The position numbers and the translations under genes were made by a program. Under the pieces are notes generated by a model. That model was given only the letters and a program-made list of their open reading frames with translations, did not search any database and had not been told where the DNA came from. From Acorus gramineus (lineage: Eukaryota; Streptophyta; Magnoliopsida; Acorales; Acoraceae): a DNA stretch of 64,000 nucleotides. The stretch's first letter is position 1. Each line of letters opens with the position of its first letter. The stretch lies in assembly GCA_030737835.1 (NCBI GenBank), contig CM060848.1, positions 31,801,634 through 31,865,633 of the forward strand, given 5' to 3'. Of this stretch, positions 43,967 through 55,344 are shown one piece after another.

Positions 43967-45818
43967 ATGCCTCCTCGCAGACGGATGCGTGGCCTCGGCG
44001 GTTTCTGAACCTACCAGAGGCGAGGAGTCTACTGAAGGGTCCTCGGCTATTGGGCCAGGACCAGCGCAGGAGCCTCCTGCATGGGAGCGTGCTTATGCTC
44101 GTATAGCAGATCTATTGGAGACTCAGACTAGGGCATTGGAGGCCCAGACTAGGGCGTTGGTTGATCAGGCGCGAGAGATCCAGGAGCTGCGGGCAGCCCG
44201 CGAGGTAGTCCCGTAGGTCCCCTTGGTAGCAGATCCCCCGGTGGTGCCCGAGGTACCCCTTGCCCCAGTGGAGATTCCAGTAGAGGGAATTCAGGATCCC
44301 CTGGAGAGGGAGGTGGAGCTAGAGGCTGCGGCACGTGTGCATCAGGCCGGCCTCACCGCCTTTCTGAAGCTTCACCCTCCCGAGTTCCATGGCTTGTCGA
44401 CGGACCCCCTTGCCCCCGAGCGTTGGTTGATGGAGATAGACAAGATCTTCTCGACCATGCACTGCACCGACCGCCAGCGTGTCTCACTGGCCACCTTCAT
44501 GTTGAAGGGTAGCGCCGCCGACTGGTGGGCTACCCGATCGATGGACATCCCCGAGGGTGTGGGGCGACTTCTATGGGCCGGATTCCAGAGTTACTTCCTA
44601 GAGGAGTACTTCCCATTTTTGACATGTCAGATCGTGCTGAGAGAGTTCAAGCAGCTGACGCAGGGCTCCATGTCAGTCGCTGATTACTCTACACATTTCA
44701 CGAGGCTTTCTCGGTTCACCCCCGCCTTAGTGATGGATGAGGAGACGCGGTGCCGTCGGTTCGAGATGGGTCTCATTAGCACCATCAGAATGCACGTCAC
44801 CTCTCAGGCGTTCTCGAGGTACTCAGACTTGGTGTCATGTGCGAGGACAATTGAGCGAGACCTTGGGGTTCCTTCAGGGGTTCAAACCCCTTCTGCGGAC
44901 CAGAGGCCCCCCAGGAGCCAGGACCAGGGACGTCGCAAGAACAAGCGGCCCCGCTTTGATCAGCCAGCGGCCGCCGCTACTCCAGTCGATGTGGTGCCAG
45001 TGCGGGGTCCAGCACCCATTGCTGCAGTACCATTCCAGGCTAGGCGACCGGAGACGCGACGTTGTTACCATTGTCAGCGGGTCGGACATATTTCCTATGA
45101 TTGCCCTGATGCTGGCCGACCTCCTGTGCCTCGACAGCAGCTGCAGCAGCAACAGCCGCAGCGCCAGCAGCAGCAGCCACAGGGTGGCCGAGTTGACAAG
45201 AGGAGGCAGCCAGTGCAGCCTGCGAGGCATGCCCCTGCTCCTCAGTCGCAGCTTGTTCAGGGTCGTGTTGCAGCACTTACGGCCGAGGAGGTGCAGGCTT
45301 CGGGTAGCGTTGTCCAAGGTATTGTTCTGATCTCCCAGCTTCCTGCATATGTGCTATTTGATTCTGGAGCCACGCACTCGTTCGTGTCTCCCGTTTTCAC
45401 GAGACGGATGGGCGTGGTGTCCGCCCCTCTTGATGTTGTGCTGGAGGTATCATTGCCCGTCGGAGACCGTATTCTCCTCCGTTCTGTTTATCGGGGGTGT
45501 ACCGTGGCGATTGTGGAGCATGAGTTTCCATTAGAGTTGGTTGAGCTCACCATGACGGACTTCGTTGCCATCCTGGGAATGGATTGGCTCTCAGCTAGCC
45601 ACGCCAGTATCGACTGTTTTGCGAAGTCGGTGTCTTTCCACATCCCTGGTCAGAGATCTTTCCAATTCATGGGCGATCGGGACATATCCCTTTGGGGTTC
45701 GTGTCATCCTTCCAGGCGTGGAGACTCCTTCAGAGAGGATGTGAGGGTTTTCTGGCGTATATTGCTGAGGAGGATGCACCACTACGGGCAGATATCAGTC
45801 AGACTCCGATGGTGGTAG
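43967..45818 (+). pseudogene. Element J gag and protease, nearly intact
   Basis: The ATG at 43967 gives MPPRR. About 17 nt are missing after codon 9 relative to D, so the start is out of frame with the rest. Gag then runs from about 44000 with one TAG at 44214-44216 and is open from 44223 to 45818. It has capsid FLKLHPPEFHGLSTDPLA, KGSAADWWATRS and YFLEEYFPF, the knuckle CYHCQRVGHISYDC (45063-45104), a Gln-rich linker (45130-45180), and protease [14 protein letters not shown] (45350-45390) and ILGMDWL. A 1-nt deletion at about 45685 relative to F moves the last part out of frame. Gag and protease share one frame, as in other Tekay/Del chromoviruses. Confidence 0.9.
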
Positions 45819-45930
45819 AATATTAGAGGTTTTTCTCGATGGTCTTTCGGGACTACCGCCGGATCGCGCGATCGAGTTTGAGATTAATCTAATTTCGGGG
45901 ACCGAGCCGATTTCGAGAGCTCCGTACCGG

Positions 45931-47724
45931 ATGGCCCCAGCAGAGCTGAAGGTGCTCAAGGAGCAGCTGGAAGAGTTGCTCGAGAAGGGCTTCGCACGTC
46001 CGAGTGTCTCTCCGTGGGGAGCCCCTGTTCTATTCGTTCAGAAGAAGGACGGTTCGCTGCGTCTTTGTATTGATTACAGGCAGCTGAACAAGCGGACCGT
46101 GAAGAACAAGTACCCCTTGCCACGGATTGACGATCTGTTTGACCAGCTCCAGGGGGCGCGTGTCTTTTCAAAGATCGATCTCCGTTCGGGCTACTATCAG
46201 CTGAAGATCCGGGAGTCGGATATTCCGAAGACGGCCTTTCGTACCCGTTATGGGCACTACGAGTTTCGAGTACTGCCGTTTGGGTTGACGAATGCGCCGG
46301 CGGCCTTCATGGATCTGATGAACCGGGTGTTTCGTCCCTTCCTTGACTCCTTCGTGGTAGTCTTCATCGATGATATTCTGGTGTACTCGAGGAGTCTTGA
46401 GGAGCACGCTGACCATCTCTGCACTATCTTGGAGACTTTGGCCCGACATCAGTTGTTCGCCAAGTTCAGTAAGTGCGAGTTCTGGTTGGAGCGTGTGGCC
46501 TTTCTAGGCCACATGATTTCCGGCGAGGGTATATCTGTGGACCCGGACAAGACGCTCGCCGTGTCGAATTGGCGGCGACCGTCGAACCCCACCGAGATTC
46601 GGAGCTTCCTAGGTTTGGCGGGTTATTATCGGAGGTTTGTCGAGGGTTTCTCAAAGATAGCCGTGCCTCTGACCCGCCTCACACGGAAGGATGTCCGGTT
46701 CGAGTGGTCCCCATCTTGCGAGGAGAGCTTCCTGGAGTTGAAGCGAAGACTCACCTCAGCGCCAGTTCTTACCATTCCGTCTGGGAGTGGTGGGTTCGCA
46801 GTCTACTCCGATGCATCGCGGCTGGGTTTGGGTTGCGTCCTGATGCAGTACGGTAAGGTTGTGGCTTACGCGTCACGTCAGTTGAAGCCCCATGAGCAGA
46901 ATTACCCCACCCACGATTTGGAGTTAGCAGCGATCATCTTTGCGCTGAAGATATGGAGGCACTACCTCTATGGCGAGGAGTTCGAGCTCTTCACGGATCA
47001 CAAGAGCCTGACTTACTTGCAGTCCCAGCCGGAGCTCAACATGCGTCAGCGACGTTGGGTCGAGTTCCTGAAGGACTATGACTGTGACATCGCTTACCAT
47101 CCGGGTAAGGCAAATGTCGTGGCCGATGCTCTCAGCAGGCAGCCCTTGGGCATGGCCGCCCACTTGGCTGTACGTCGTTGGAGGCTTCTGGAGGAGGCCG
47201 CTTGCTGGATCAGCGTTCGAGAGACGCCTGCGGGTGGCTTTTTGGCCAGGCTAGTGGTGCAGCCTGTTCTTCTTGATGAGATCCGCACGGCTCAGGGGCG
47301 GGATCCTCACTTTCTAGTCCTCTCTGAAGGCGTCGCCCGGGGCGAGCGTCCGGACTACCAGATTCGCGAGGACGGAATCCTGCGGTTCAGAGGTCGGGTA
47401 TGCATTCCTGACGACGCAGAGCTGAAGCGAAAGATCTTAGACGAGGCCCATCGTTCATGGTACACAGTGCATCCTGGTGGCACGAAGATGTACAGGGGCC
47501 TTCGTCGTGGCTACTGGTGGCGCGGGATGAAGGCGGATATTGGCCGTTTCATTGCCCGTTGCTTGGTATGCCAGCAGGTGAAGTCGGAGCATCAGCGTCC
47601 TGCGGGGAAGCTGCAGTCCATTGAGATTCCTCAGTGGAAGTGGGAGCAGATCACCATGGACTTCGTTTTGGGTCTACCGAGGTCACATTCGGGTCGCAAT
47701 GCCATCTGGGTGATCGTCGACTGA
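45931..47724 (+). pseudogene. Element J RT, RNase H and integrase first half
   Basis: An open frame of 597 codons; its first codon is internal to the original polyprotein. [38 protein letters not shown] and the catalytic FIDD near 46363-46374. RNase [40 protein letters not shown] and DALSRQPLG. Integrase zinc-binding domain: [17 protein letters not shown] with [12 protein letters not shown]. The core starts ITMDF. It ends at TGA (47722-47724), where F has CGA, a single C-to-T change at a CpG. Confidence 0.92.
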
Positions 47725-48699
47725 ATGACTAAGTCCGCTCATTTCCTCCCCATTCGACTCACCGATTCTCTGGACACCCTGGCGCAGTTGTTTGTCTCCG
47801 AGATTGTTCATCTCCATGGCACTCCCGTCAGCATCATTTCTGATAGAGACGCGAGGTTTACTTCGAGGTTCTGGCGCAGCCTCCAGCACGCCCTTGGTAC
47901 GAACCTCCACTTCAGTACAGCGTTTCATCCGCAGACGGACGGCCAGTCGGAGAGGACGATACAGACCCTGGAGGACATGCTGCGAGCTTGCGTTCTCGAC
48001 TTTGGGGGCAGTTGGGAGAGGCATCTCCCGTTGGTGGAGTTCGCCTACAACAACAGCTACCACTCGAGTATTCGGATGGCACCATATGAAGCACTCTATG
48101 GCCGCAACTGCAGGTCTCCCTTGTGTTGGGACGAGGTCGGAGAGCGCCAGTTGGAGGGACCAGAGATCGTCCGCCAGACCTCAGAGATGGTCAAGACGAT
48201 TCGTGAGCGTATCCGAATCGCTCAGAGCCGTCAGAAGAGCTACGCCGATCGTCGTCGCTGTGAGCTCGCCTTCGAGGTTGGTGACCATGTTTTCCTGAAG
48301 GTGTCCCCGTCGAAGGGCATCTTCCGTTTCGGTGTGCGGGGCAAGCTGAGTCCGCGTTACATTGGCCCGTTTCTCATCCTTGAGCGGATTGGAGAGGTGG
48401 CCTATCGCATAGCCCTGCCCCCACAGTTGGCTCAAGCCCATGACGTCTTCCATGTCTCGCAGCTGAGGCGTTACGTCCACGATCCTGCTCACGTTATTCC
48501 ATTCGAGCCGCTCGTCTTCGAGCTGGACTTGTCATTCGTGGAGCAGCCGATCGAGATCCTGGACCGACGCGAGAAGAGGCTCCGCACCAAGACCGTCCAG
48601 TTGGTTAAGGTGCGATGGCAGCACCGTTCTGGTGCCGAGGCCACTTGGGAGCGCGAGGACGCCATGCGTGGCGCATATCCACATCTTTTCCCTTCCTAG
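47725..48699 (+). pseudogene. Element J integrase second half and chromodomain-like tail
   Basis: The same frame continues after the stop: LTDSLDTLAQLFVSEIV, IISDRDARFTSRFW (second Asp) and HPQTDGQSERTIQTLE (catalytic Glu), EFAYNNSYHSSIRMAPYEAL, GDHVFLKVSP and RYIGPFLILERIGEVAYRI. The tail PIEILDRREKRLRTKTVQLV, VRWQHRSGAEATWE and YPHLFPS matches Tekay/Del chromodomain-like ends. All three acidic residues of the core are present. Apart from the stop at 47724 the domain looks complete. Confidence 0.92.
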
Positions 48700-48735
48700 A
48701 TGTTTTTGTATTAAATTTTGTGGACAAAATTTCCT

Positions 48736-48748
48736 AAGGGGGGAAGAA
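48736..48748 (+). other. Polypurine tract of element J
   Basis: AAGGGGGGAAGAA directly before the 3' LTR. Confidence 0.9.
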
Positions 48749-49217
48749 TGTTATATATGTGTCACTTTTTAGCCTATTGGTCACATTTGGGTCATTTCTG
48801 ACCATTTTTCCTCTAGTTATCGCTGAGTCGGACCTGAAGGAGGAGCTCCCCGAGGCATCGCACCAGTAGCGGAGCAGCGTTCGCGTTTTGGGTCTTGCGA
48901 GTGAGAGGCCATCAGCATCCCCCTTTTCCTTGTATGTATTGTTACTCGTGCTTGGGCACAGTACTTGTATGTGGATGTCTTTGTTTTATATTGGCTCTCA
49001 CATGACAGTTGATTATGTATTATGTCTGTAATATGTTTTTGAATTACAGACTTAGTCGTTTAAGCTTCCGCTATATGTATGTATATTATGTTAGCTACGT
49101 TGTTAATTGTGTTATTACCTTCGATGTTGTTTAGAGTCTTTTATTGATCTCGTGTATGAACTGCTGATATTATATATATTTGCCACGTATCGGGGACGGC
49201 CGCCCTGGGGCGTGACA
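48749..49217 (+). mobile_element. Element J 3' LTR, internally deleted (469 bp)
   Basis: The first about 58 bp match the start of the 5' LTR, then sequence jumps at a T run to the last roughly 410 bp (from CCTCTAGTTATCGCTGAG). About 2.1 kb, including TATA region, GC tract and 36-nt block, is missing. The end GGGGCGTGACA is intact. Flanks do not match: ACCAT before the 5' LTR, CTATG after this LTR, where H/I-type LTR sequence begins. Confidence 0.88.
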
Positions 49218-51145
49218 CTATGACCAGCTTCCGAAGAGGATGAGACTTTCCCTCTCTCTCGCCCTCCCTTTTTGCGGGAAGTGAGTAAGTAGATGCGATT
49301 TCCTACTCGACTCAGGTTCGTTTGGGAATATTGGAATGCATCGGTAAGTGCGCGAGATCGCGCTTGACCCTTCCCTTTTAAGTTGGTGATATCCAATGCA
49401 TTTTAGGGTATATGCTTGAATGCTAGTATGCTTGTATGAGGTATGCTTGTAGGCTTGTATGCATATTATTTAGCCCATGCATGGTATATATATATTGTTT
49501 ATCCATGTTAGGGAGTATCCCTATAATTATTTGATAGGTTATCGTGCATGTAGTTCATGTACATAACTAAGATATAATTCTCCTGGATATATATGCGCAT
49601 GTTAAAACTGATTAGGCCTATCTGAAATAGGCGTGGGTATGACCCGTTGTCGGGTTGTACCTTATTAGTTAGAGCGCTAGCGATGTAATCGCTCCCGTGC
49701 ATCCGAGCGATGCACTCGTTTGGAATTCAGGAGAATTCATTATCTTATCGGTTTTGTTAAGCCGGTAGTTATGGCATTAAGCTAGGCCTACCCGTGCTAG
49801 GCGTGTGTATGAACCGCCTGTTGGGTTATGTGCCTTGGGCTTATTTCTGCGTGAGAGTAGAGGCAACCCCTTGTGTCCGAGCGACGCAACCGTGTGGGAG
49901 TACAATAGTATTCGATATCATCGATATGTGATTATCGAGCGTAGTTGACTTTCCATTGGGTTTGCTTTGCGAACATGGAGTATTTCCTCCCAATATCGTC
50001 CGTGTTGAAGCACCCCGGGTTGTAGCTGTCCTGATAGAGGGCCCCCACCTGTAGGTACTATCAATGCATGCGGCAAGATGTACTAATCATGGGAGTATAC
50101 CAGGTAGAGGCTACTCGGGAGAGGGCTAACAAATGATATTGCGAGCGTGGAATCATTCTCCTCTTCATCGGATCCGTGTCGATGCTGCCCGGCGTTGTAG
50201 CTATCCTGACAGAGGGCCCCCACCTATAGGTACTATCGATGCATGCGGCAAGATATACTGATCATGGGGGTATACCAGGTAGAGGCTACTCGAGAGAGGG
50301 CTACCGGATGACGAAGAGTGTAGAACAAATTTTTTTCTTCCAACAGTCCTGTGTCACCCTTAGGGGTGAGGGTGAGGATGAGGTGAAGTCACGTCGCCAC
50401 GTGACCCATTCGTTTTTCGTCCGTTCCCATAGTAGTTGGGTCCGGTTACGTATCGATGTTCAGAGACATCGTTGGGCAGTTATCTCGATGTAGATGATCT
50501 AGTAGTGTTGTGTGGACCAGTAATTCCGCGTCTCTTCGACCAACGGTATGGTCTCTCCCCAAAAGTCCCAAGAGTCATCCTCCGGGAGTGAGGGTGAGGG
50601 TGAGGTTGGTCGCGCCGCCGTGTGACCTTGTTATCCATTGGGTTTCTACCCATGTTTTTCCTTGAAAGGAAATTATGTTAGCATTGAACTGTTGTAATGG
50701 TGATTGGTTTCCAGCCACTCATTGAGCTTGTAGCTCACCCCTCGCATACTGTTTCTTTTCAGGGGCAGTGTTGGGCGTGGAGCTGGAGCTTCCCTGTGGC
50801 GTGGTCTTATGGGCGTGGAGCGTTCTTCCGGCGGGTGGCGAGTGCGAGGCTGTCAGCAGTCCTAGAGACATTTTATGTATTGTAAATCGTGCATGTGGCA
50901 CAGGTTGTATTTTATTTGGACTAGACTTGGCTCTCACAGGACAGTGATTGTGTATTCGAGTCTGTAATAATGTTTTTGGTTTACAGACATTGTTTATATA
51001 TTATGCTTCCGCTTTTCAGTTAGTTATCATTATCTTTGCTTTGCCACCTTGTGTGTTGTTGTTGGAGTCTTTATTGACCTCAGGTATTGATAGCTGATAT
51101 TTCATTATTGCCACGTCTCGGGGACGGCCGCCCTGGGGCGTGACA
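49218..51145 (+). mobile_element. Element I 5' LTR, 3' portion, type B
   Basis: Begins mid-LTR at CTATGACCAGCTTCCG (homologous to 59360 in I's 3' LTR) and ends GGGGCGTGACA before a perfect primer site. It carries the GAATTC palindrome (49725-49740), repeated CTGTC-CTGACAGAGGG-type modules and the (GGGTGA) tracts (50360, 50590). The first part of the LTR is lost at the junction with J. Confidence 0.86.
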
Positions 51146-51150
51146 AAAGT

Positions 51151-51163
51151 TGGTATCAGAGCC
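51151..51163 (+). other. Primer binding site of element I
   Basis: TGGTATCAGAGCC after the LTR end and AAAGT. Confidence 0.9.
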
Positions 51164-51611
51164 TGGTCCTGTCAGAGCCTAAGTCTAGTCGTATAGATGA
51201 TGAGTCGTAGGATTGTCATCCGAGTACTCTTGTTTTAGAAGTTACCTTAGGTTGCTGACATGCCTCCTCGCATCCGTTGACGTGGACGTGACCCCCCTGG
51301 ACCCACCCTTAAGTTGTCAACTGGGTCGACTGAATAGGGCCAGTTGTTGGATCCCTTGTTGCGGGATTAAGGCTTGGGTAGGAGATTCCAGCCAGTAGTA
51401 TGATAGTGATGAATTGGTTGCAATTTCTAAGGTATGGATTGCGTCTCGAAAATGGAGCTTCTTTCCCGTGCATCGGTATTGCTGGTAACCATGGAGTTCG
51501 CGTGCGGCGCCAGTTTCAAGTTTTGAGGATGTGGCATATTGCTCATTAAGGGGTGATGTCTTCTTCCAGCCTTCCTACTCAGGATTAAGGGGCCTTGCAG
51601 GGTCATCGTTG

Positions 51612-51690
51612 AGACCGGGGCTAGAGTACTCCGTGTTCCTTGTTTGGTTGTCAGGATATCCTATATCGGGACCTCATGGTGCCCTCCCAA
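51612..51690 (+). repeat. LTR-shared module inside element I
   Basis: GAGACCGGGGCTAGAGTACT to CATGGTGCCCTCCCAAGG, matching units in two solo LTRs (11608, 11836; 54041, 54235). Confidence 0.8.
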
Positions 51691-51915
51691 GGTTCTTTTC
51701 CCAGTCAAGGAATACCTTTGAAGCATCTATTAGATGATTGATTTTTCCTCTCACTTGGAAGGTGCTGTAGCGAGTGGTGATGCGTACGATCGGGATTGGG
51801 TACATCCTATTGCAGATTGGTGGGCGATTGCTTCTGGACTGGGTTCCATAGTGGCATCTGGAGTCACTTCGATATATCATTGTGCGTTGTAGCTGCCCGG
51901 TTGAAGCCAGAGCCC

Positions 51916-51920
51916 TGTGA
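51916..51920. repeat. Target site duplication TGTGA, left copy
   Basis: TGTGA recurs at 55340-55344. The uninterrupted site is seen inverted in H near 7286-7292 (CCTCACAGGGC). Confidence 0.92.
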
Positions 51921-52182
51921 TGTTATATTTGTGTCACTTTTAACCTGCTGGTAACCGTTGGAGCGTTTTGGCAGTTTTTCATTTTTTTTCGGTTTTCAAT
52001 CGGAACCGCTAATTTTTGGACTGTTAGCTATCGTCCTGAGTTAGAGAACTCCGATTGGAAATCTAACTGCATATTTGGTGTCCTGGTGCCATTTTAGGCC
52101 TCTCACAAAAATTTCATCGATTTTCGGCAATGTTTCCAAAATTTCACAGTTTCGAGGCGTATCCGGGTATTTTAAGTGACTT

Positions 52183-52227
52183 GCTATATAAATGAAATCT
52201 AAAAATATCTTGGCACTATTCATCATC
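52183..52227 (+). promoter_or_regulatory. Putative LTR promoter: TATATAAAT and start block
   Basis: TATATAAAT lies about 34 nt upstream of TATTCATCATC (52217-52227), followed by a CT-rich leader. Confidence 0.55.
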
Positions 52228-52569
52228 CCTACCAAATGATTTTTCTCTCTCCCCTCTCTCCTTTTCTTTGATTTGAGCCCCCTAGAGTCCTCAAACCCAA
52301 AAACCTAAAGCATAGAAAGTGTAGATCGGGTCCCGATCTACACCCCGGTGCTTTCAAATCCGGATTCCAGCCAACCTAGCCCTTCCATCCCCCCTCTTTT
52401 CTCCTCTGATTTGGGCCAATTCGAGGGCCAAGGAAGATCCCGGCGTTGGAGGCCTTTGGGGAAAGGTTTCGGTGCGCGGAGAGCAACCGAACATCTCTTC
52501 CTCCCCTTGGTAAGCCCTTTTTCCTCTCTTTTCATGCTTAGATGTATGTTAGGAGGGTAGATTTGAGGT

Positions 52570-53560
52570 TGGGTGGTGGCCGGCGGCTGTGGGTGGCCGT
52601 CGGTGGTGGTTGAGGGTGGTCGGAGGTCGGTGGTGGGTGGTAGAGGAGCTCGGGCTGGGTGGGCTGGCAGTCCCGGGCAGCAGGCAGCACAGGCAGCGCT
52701 CAGGCAGGCGCAGCAGGCGTGCAGCGACAGGGCGCGCGACGTGCGCGCGGGCGTGCGCTCGGGTTGGCGCTGGGCGTGCTGGGTGCTAGGCGTACGGGGC
52801 GCGCAGGGTAGGCTGGCAGGGCTAGTTCGGGTAGGATGGCTGGGCTGTGTGCGCTGGCAGGCCGGGCAGGCAGGCTGGGCGCGCAGGCGTGCTGGGCAGG
52901 AGGTACTCGGGCATCAGGCGGGTAGTGCCAGGCGTGCAGGCGAGCGGTGCTCGGGCCACTCGGCGATGCGCGCAGGCAGGCAGCGCAGGCAGGCTGGTAG
53001 GCGCGCTGGGCGCGTGCTGCCAGGCGCGGTGGGCGCGTGTTGCGCGGGCGTGCGCGTGGACGCTGGGTGAGGGTCCCGGGTGCTGGACGCTGAGCGCTGG
53101 GAGCTGGTCGCGGGTGCTGAGCGCTGGGCGCTGGGCGCCGCAGAGGAGCATGCGCGCGGGGCGCTGGGCAGTAGGCGCAGGTGTGCGCGCGGTGAGGAGG
53201 GCACTGTGTGCGAGCGGGTGGTGCGCGCGTGGTGCGCGGGGAGCGGGGCTGGAGGTGCGCGCAGGGGGCGCGGGGGGCGAGGCGCTGGGCGCGCGGGGAG
53301 TGCGGTGTGCTCACGGGTCGGCGCGGGGCGTGCGGTGTGCTCGCGGGTCAGCGTGGGGCGTGCGGGGTGCGCGCGGGCTGCTGTGGCGGGGCGCAGTGGG
53401 CGCGCAGCACACCGGGTGGCTCGGCTGCGGGTCCAGGCGTGCGGGCAGGGGCCCGGCGGTGCGCCTGGGTGCGCGGGCTGAGGTGCGGCGGCTCATCCGG
53501 GGGCGGGTGGCCGTGCGGGTGGTTGCCGAGGGTTCGGAAGTGAGTCGGGGTGCTCGGGCT
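52570..53560 (+). repeat. CpG-rich low-complexity tract
   Basis: Nearly 1 kb of GGC/GCG/CAGGC-rich DNA, the longest tract of its kind in the window. All long open frames through it, on both strands, are compositional. Confidence 0.85.
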
Positions 53561-53666
53561 AGCGTGCGTACGGGCCGTATGTACGTTTACCCGAGTGTTG
53601 GGTATTTTAGAGTATTTTTGATGTATTTATGTATTTTACTCAACAAGCTACTACCCTGTCTTGCAG

Positions 53667-53702
53667 ATCTTGACGGACGGTCGCGCGACGACCCGACTTC
53701 CG
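53667..53702 (+). other. 36-nt putative microexon (solo LTR 51921)
   Basis: TTGCAG and G|GTGAGTGG intact. The upstream predicted intron is 1157 nt and the downstream one 1239 nt (acceptor TTTTTCCCCAG at 54941). Confidence 0.5.
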
Positions 53703-53728
53703 GTGAGTGGGACAATCCAACCCAGTAG

Positions 53729-53764
53729 GGAGGCGTATACGCACTTGGGCGTGTACTGTCCTCC
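53729..53764 (+). other. LTR hairpin (solo LTR 51921)
   Basis: GGAGG/CCTCC outer arms, TACGC-type inner arm pairing GTGTA with one G-U. Confidence 0.48.
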
Positions 53765-55339
53765 CCTGGGGCACCATGGATTATATTAACTTGTTGTAAC
53801 GTGAAATCCATGCAAGCATGAAAAATGTAGAATGCATGCCACCCTAGACTTGTATGTTAGGGACTTGCACCCTTAGGATATGTGTAAGAGCCATGCATCA
53901 TGTCCCCCTGTTCTCATGCTAGGAAGCCTTGGCCTATGCATGTGTCCTACTAGTTTATTTATTAAGTTAAATGCTAGTATATGTTTAATTGCATGCCTTA
54001 GGTAATATTATAGGGAGGGGCCTTGCGAGGTCAACATTGAGACCCCGGGTTAGGGTACTCCGTGTTCCTTGTTTGGTTGTCGGGATGTCCTGTATCGGGA
54101 CCTCATGCTGCCCTCCCAAGGTTCTTGTCCCAATAATATTATATCTCTAGTTGATAATAAATGATTGACCCCTTGTATGATTATTAGCATCTTAGTGAAT
54201 ATTATAGGGGAGGGGCCTTGCGAGGACAGCGGTGAGACCCGGGCTAGGGTACTCCGTGTTCCTTGTTTGGTTGTCGGGGTGTCCTATATCGGGAACTCAC
54301 GCTGCCCTCCCAGGTTTCTTTACCCCAATGATATTCCAACCTTGCTATTATTATGCATATTCCTCGCATCTTGGTTATGCGCTCTGGAGGAATTCTGAAG
54401 AATTCATGACATTAGAATTGTAGAGATGCGTTGTCGGCGGATCCGAGTGGATCATATGCGTATGGATAGGCTGTTATGTCCCCTTCGTTGGATCCGGTAG
54501 AGGCTGCCCCAGCGTTAGAAAGGCCGTCCCTTCCAAGGGTTCCCATCAGTAGGCACCTCCTAATTTTGGTTTCGGACTGCGCTGAAGTTGTGGGTGAGGG
54601 CTCCCATCAGTAGGCACCACCTGATTTGGTTTCGGACTGTGCTGAATGTGGGAGTAGACCAAGCGGCCTACGGAGTGGAGGAGAGACTATCGGTGGACCA
54701 AGGGTGACCAACAGCCTAGTCAGTCCCAAAATCCTATGTCACCCATTGAAGGGTGAGGGTGAGGGTGTAGTGGGTTGGCGATTGAGCGACCCACTGGTTT
54801 GAGTATTTGTTACCATTTTGTGGTTGTTAATAAGAGATTGTGGATTATTAAGATCTGAATTGTGGTCAATATTGTCTATGATGCATGGGTTGTGCTGTTC
54901 ACTGAGCGTGTGGCTCACCCCTCGCATATGTTTTTCCCCAGTTGCCACTGAGCCGAAGTCGGAGCAGCGGGAGGAGCTTTCTGAGGGTTTCCTTCAGTAG
55001 CGGAGCAGCGCTACGTTCTGCGAGTGCCAGAGGCTATCAGCATCCCTTCTTGACTGTATGTATTTTATTTCCGTGCTTGGCACGCGTTTGTATATATTCA
55101 GTTGTATTTGTGTATATTGGCTCTCACAGGACAGATGATTGAGTATCGAGTCTGTAGTATGTTTATTTACAGATTCAGTCTTTTGCTTTCGCATTTGGTG
55201 TATATATCATGTCAGCCTCTTTGTTGTCTGTGTGTCATTCTGGTTGCTTGTGTATGATATATTATTGACCTCCTGTATAGATTCTGATATTTTATATACA
55301 CTTGCCGCGTCCCGGGGACGGCCGCCCTGGGGCGTGACA

Positions 55340-55344
55340 TGTGA
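55340..55344. repeat. Target site duplication TGTGA, right copy
   Basis: Pairs with 51916-51920. Confidence 0.92.

Larger units (their letters stand above)
51921..55339 (+). mobile_element. 3.4 kb solo LTR, type A, TSD TGTGA
   Basis: Starts TGTTATATTTGTGTCAC and ends GGGGCGTGACA with perfect TGTGA repeats. TATATAAAT (52183) with TATTCATCATC (52217), donor TTG|GTAAGC (52510), a long CpG-rich tract (52570-53560), the 36-nt block (53667-53702), the hairpin (53729-53764), two ~85-bp modules (54041, 54235), the GAATTC palindrome (54383-54398) and a (GGGTGA) tract (54752). The intron-1 acceptor is lost (CTGATTTGG). Most similar to the solo LTR at 9675-12765. Confidence 0.93.

Noticed and set aside
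52573..53728. 293-codon frame in the solo LTR
   Set aside because: Same low-complexity explanation. It reads into the hairpin region and ends without any recognisable domain.
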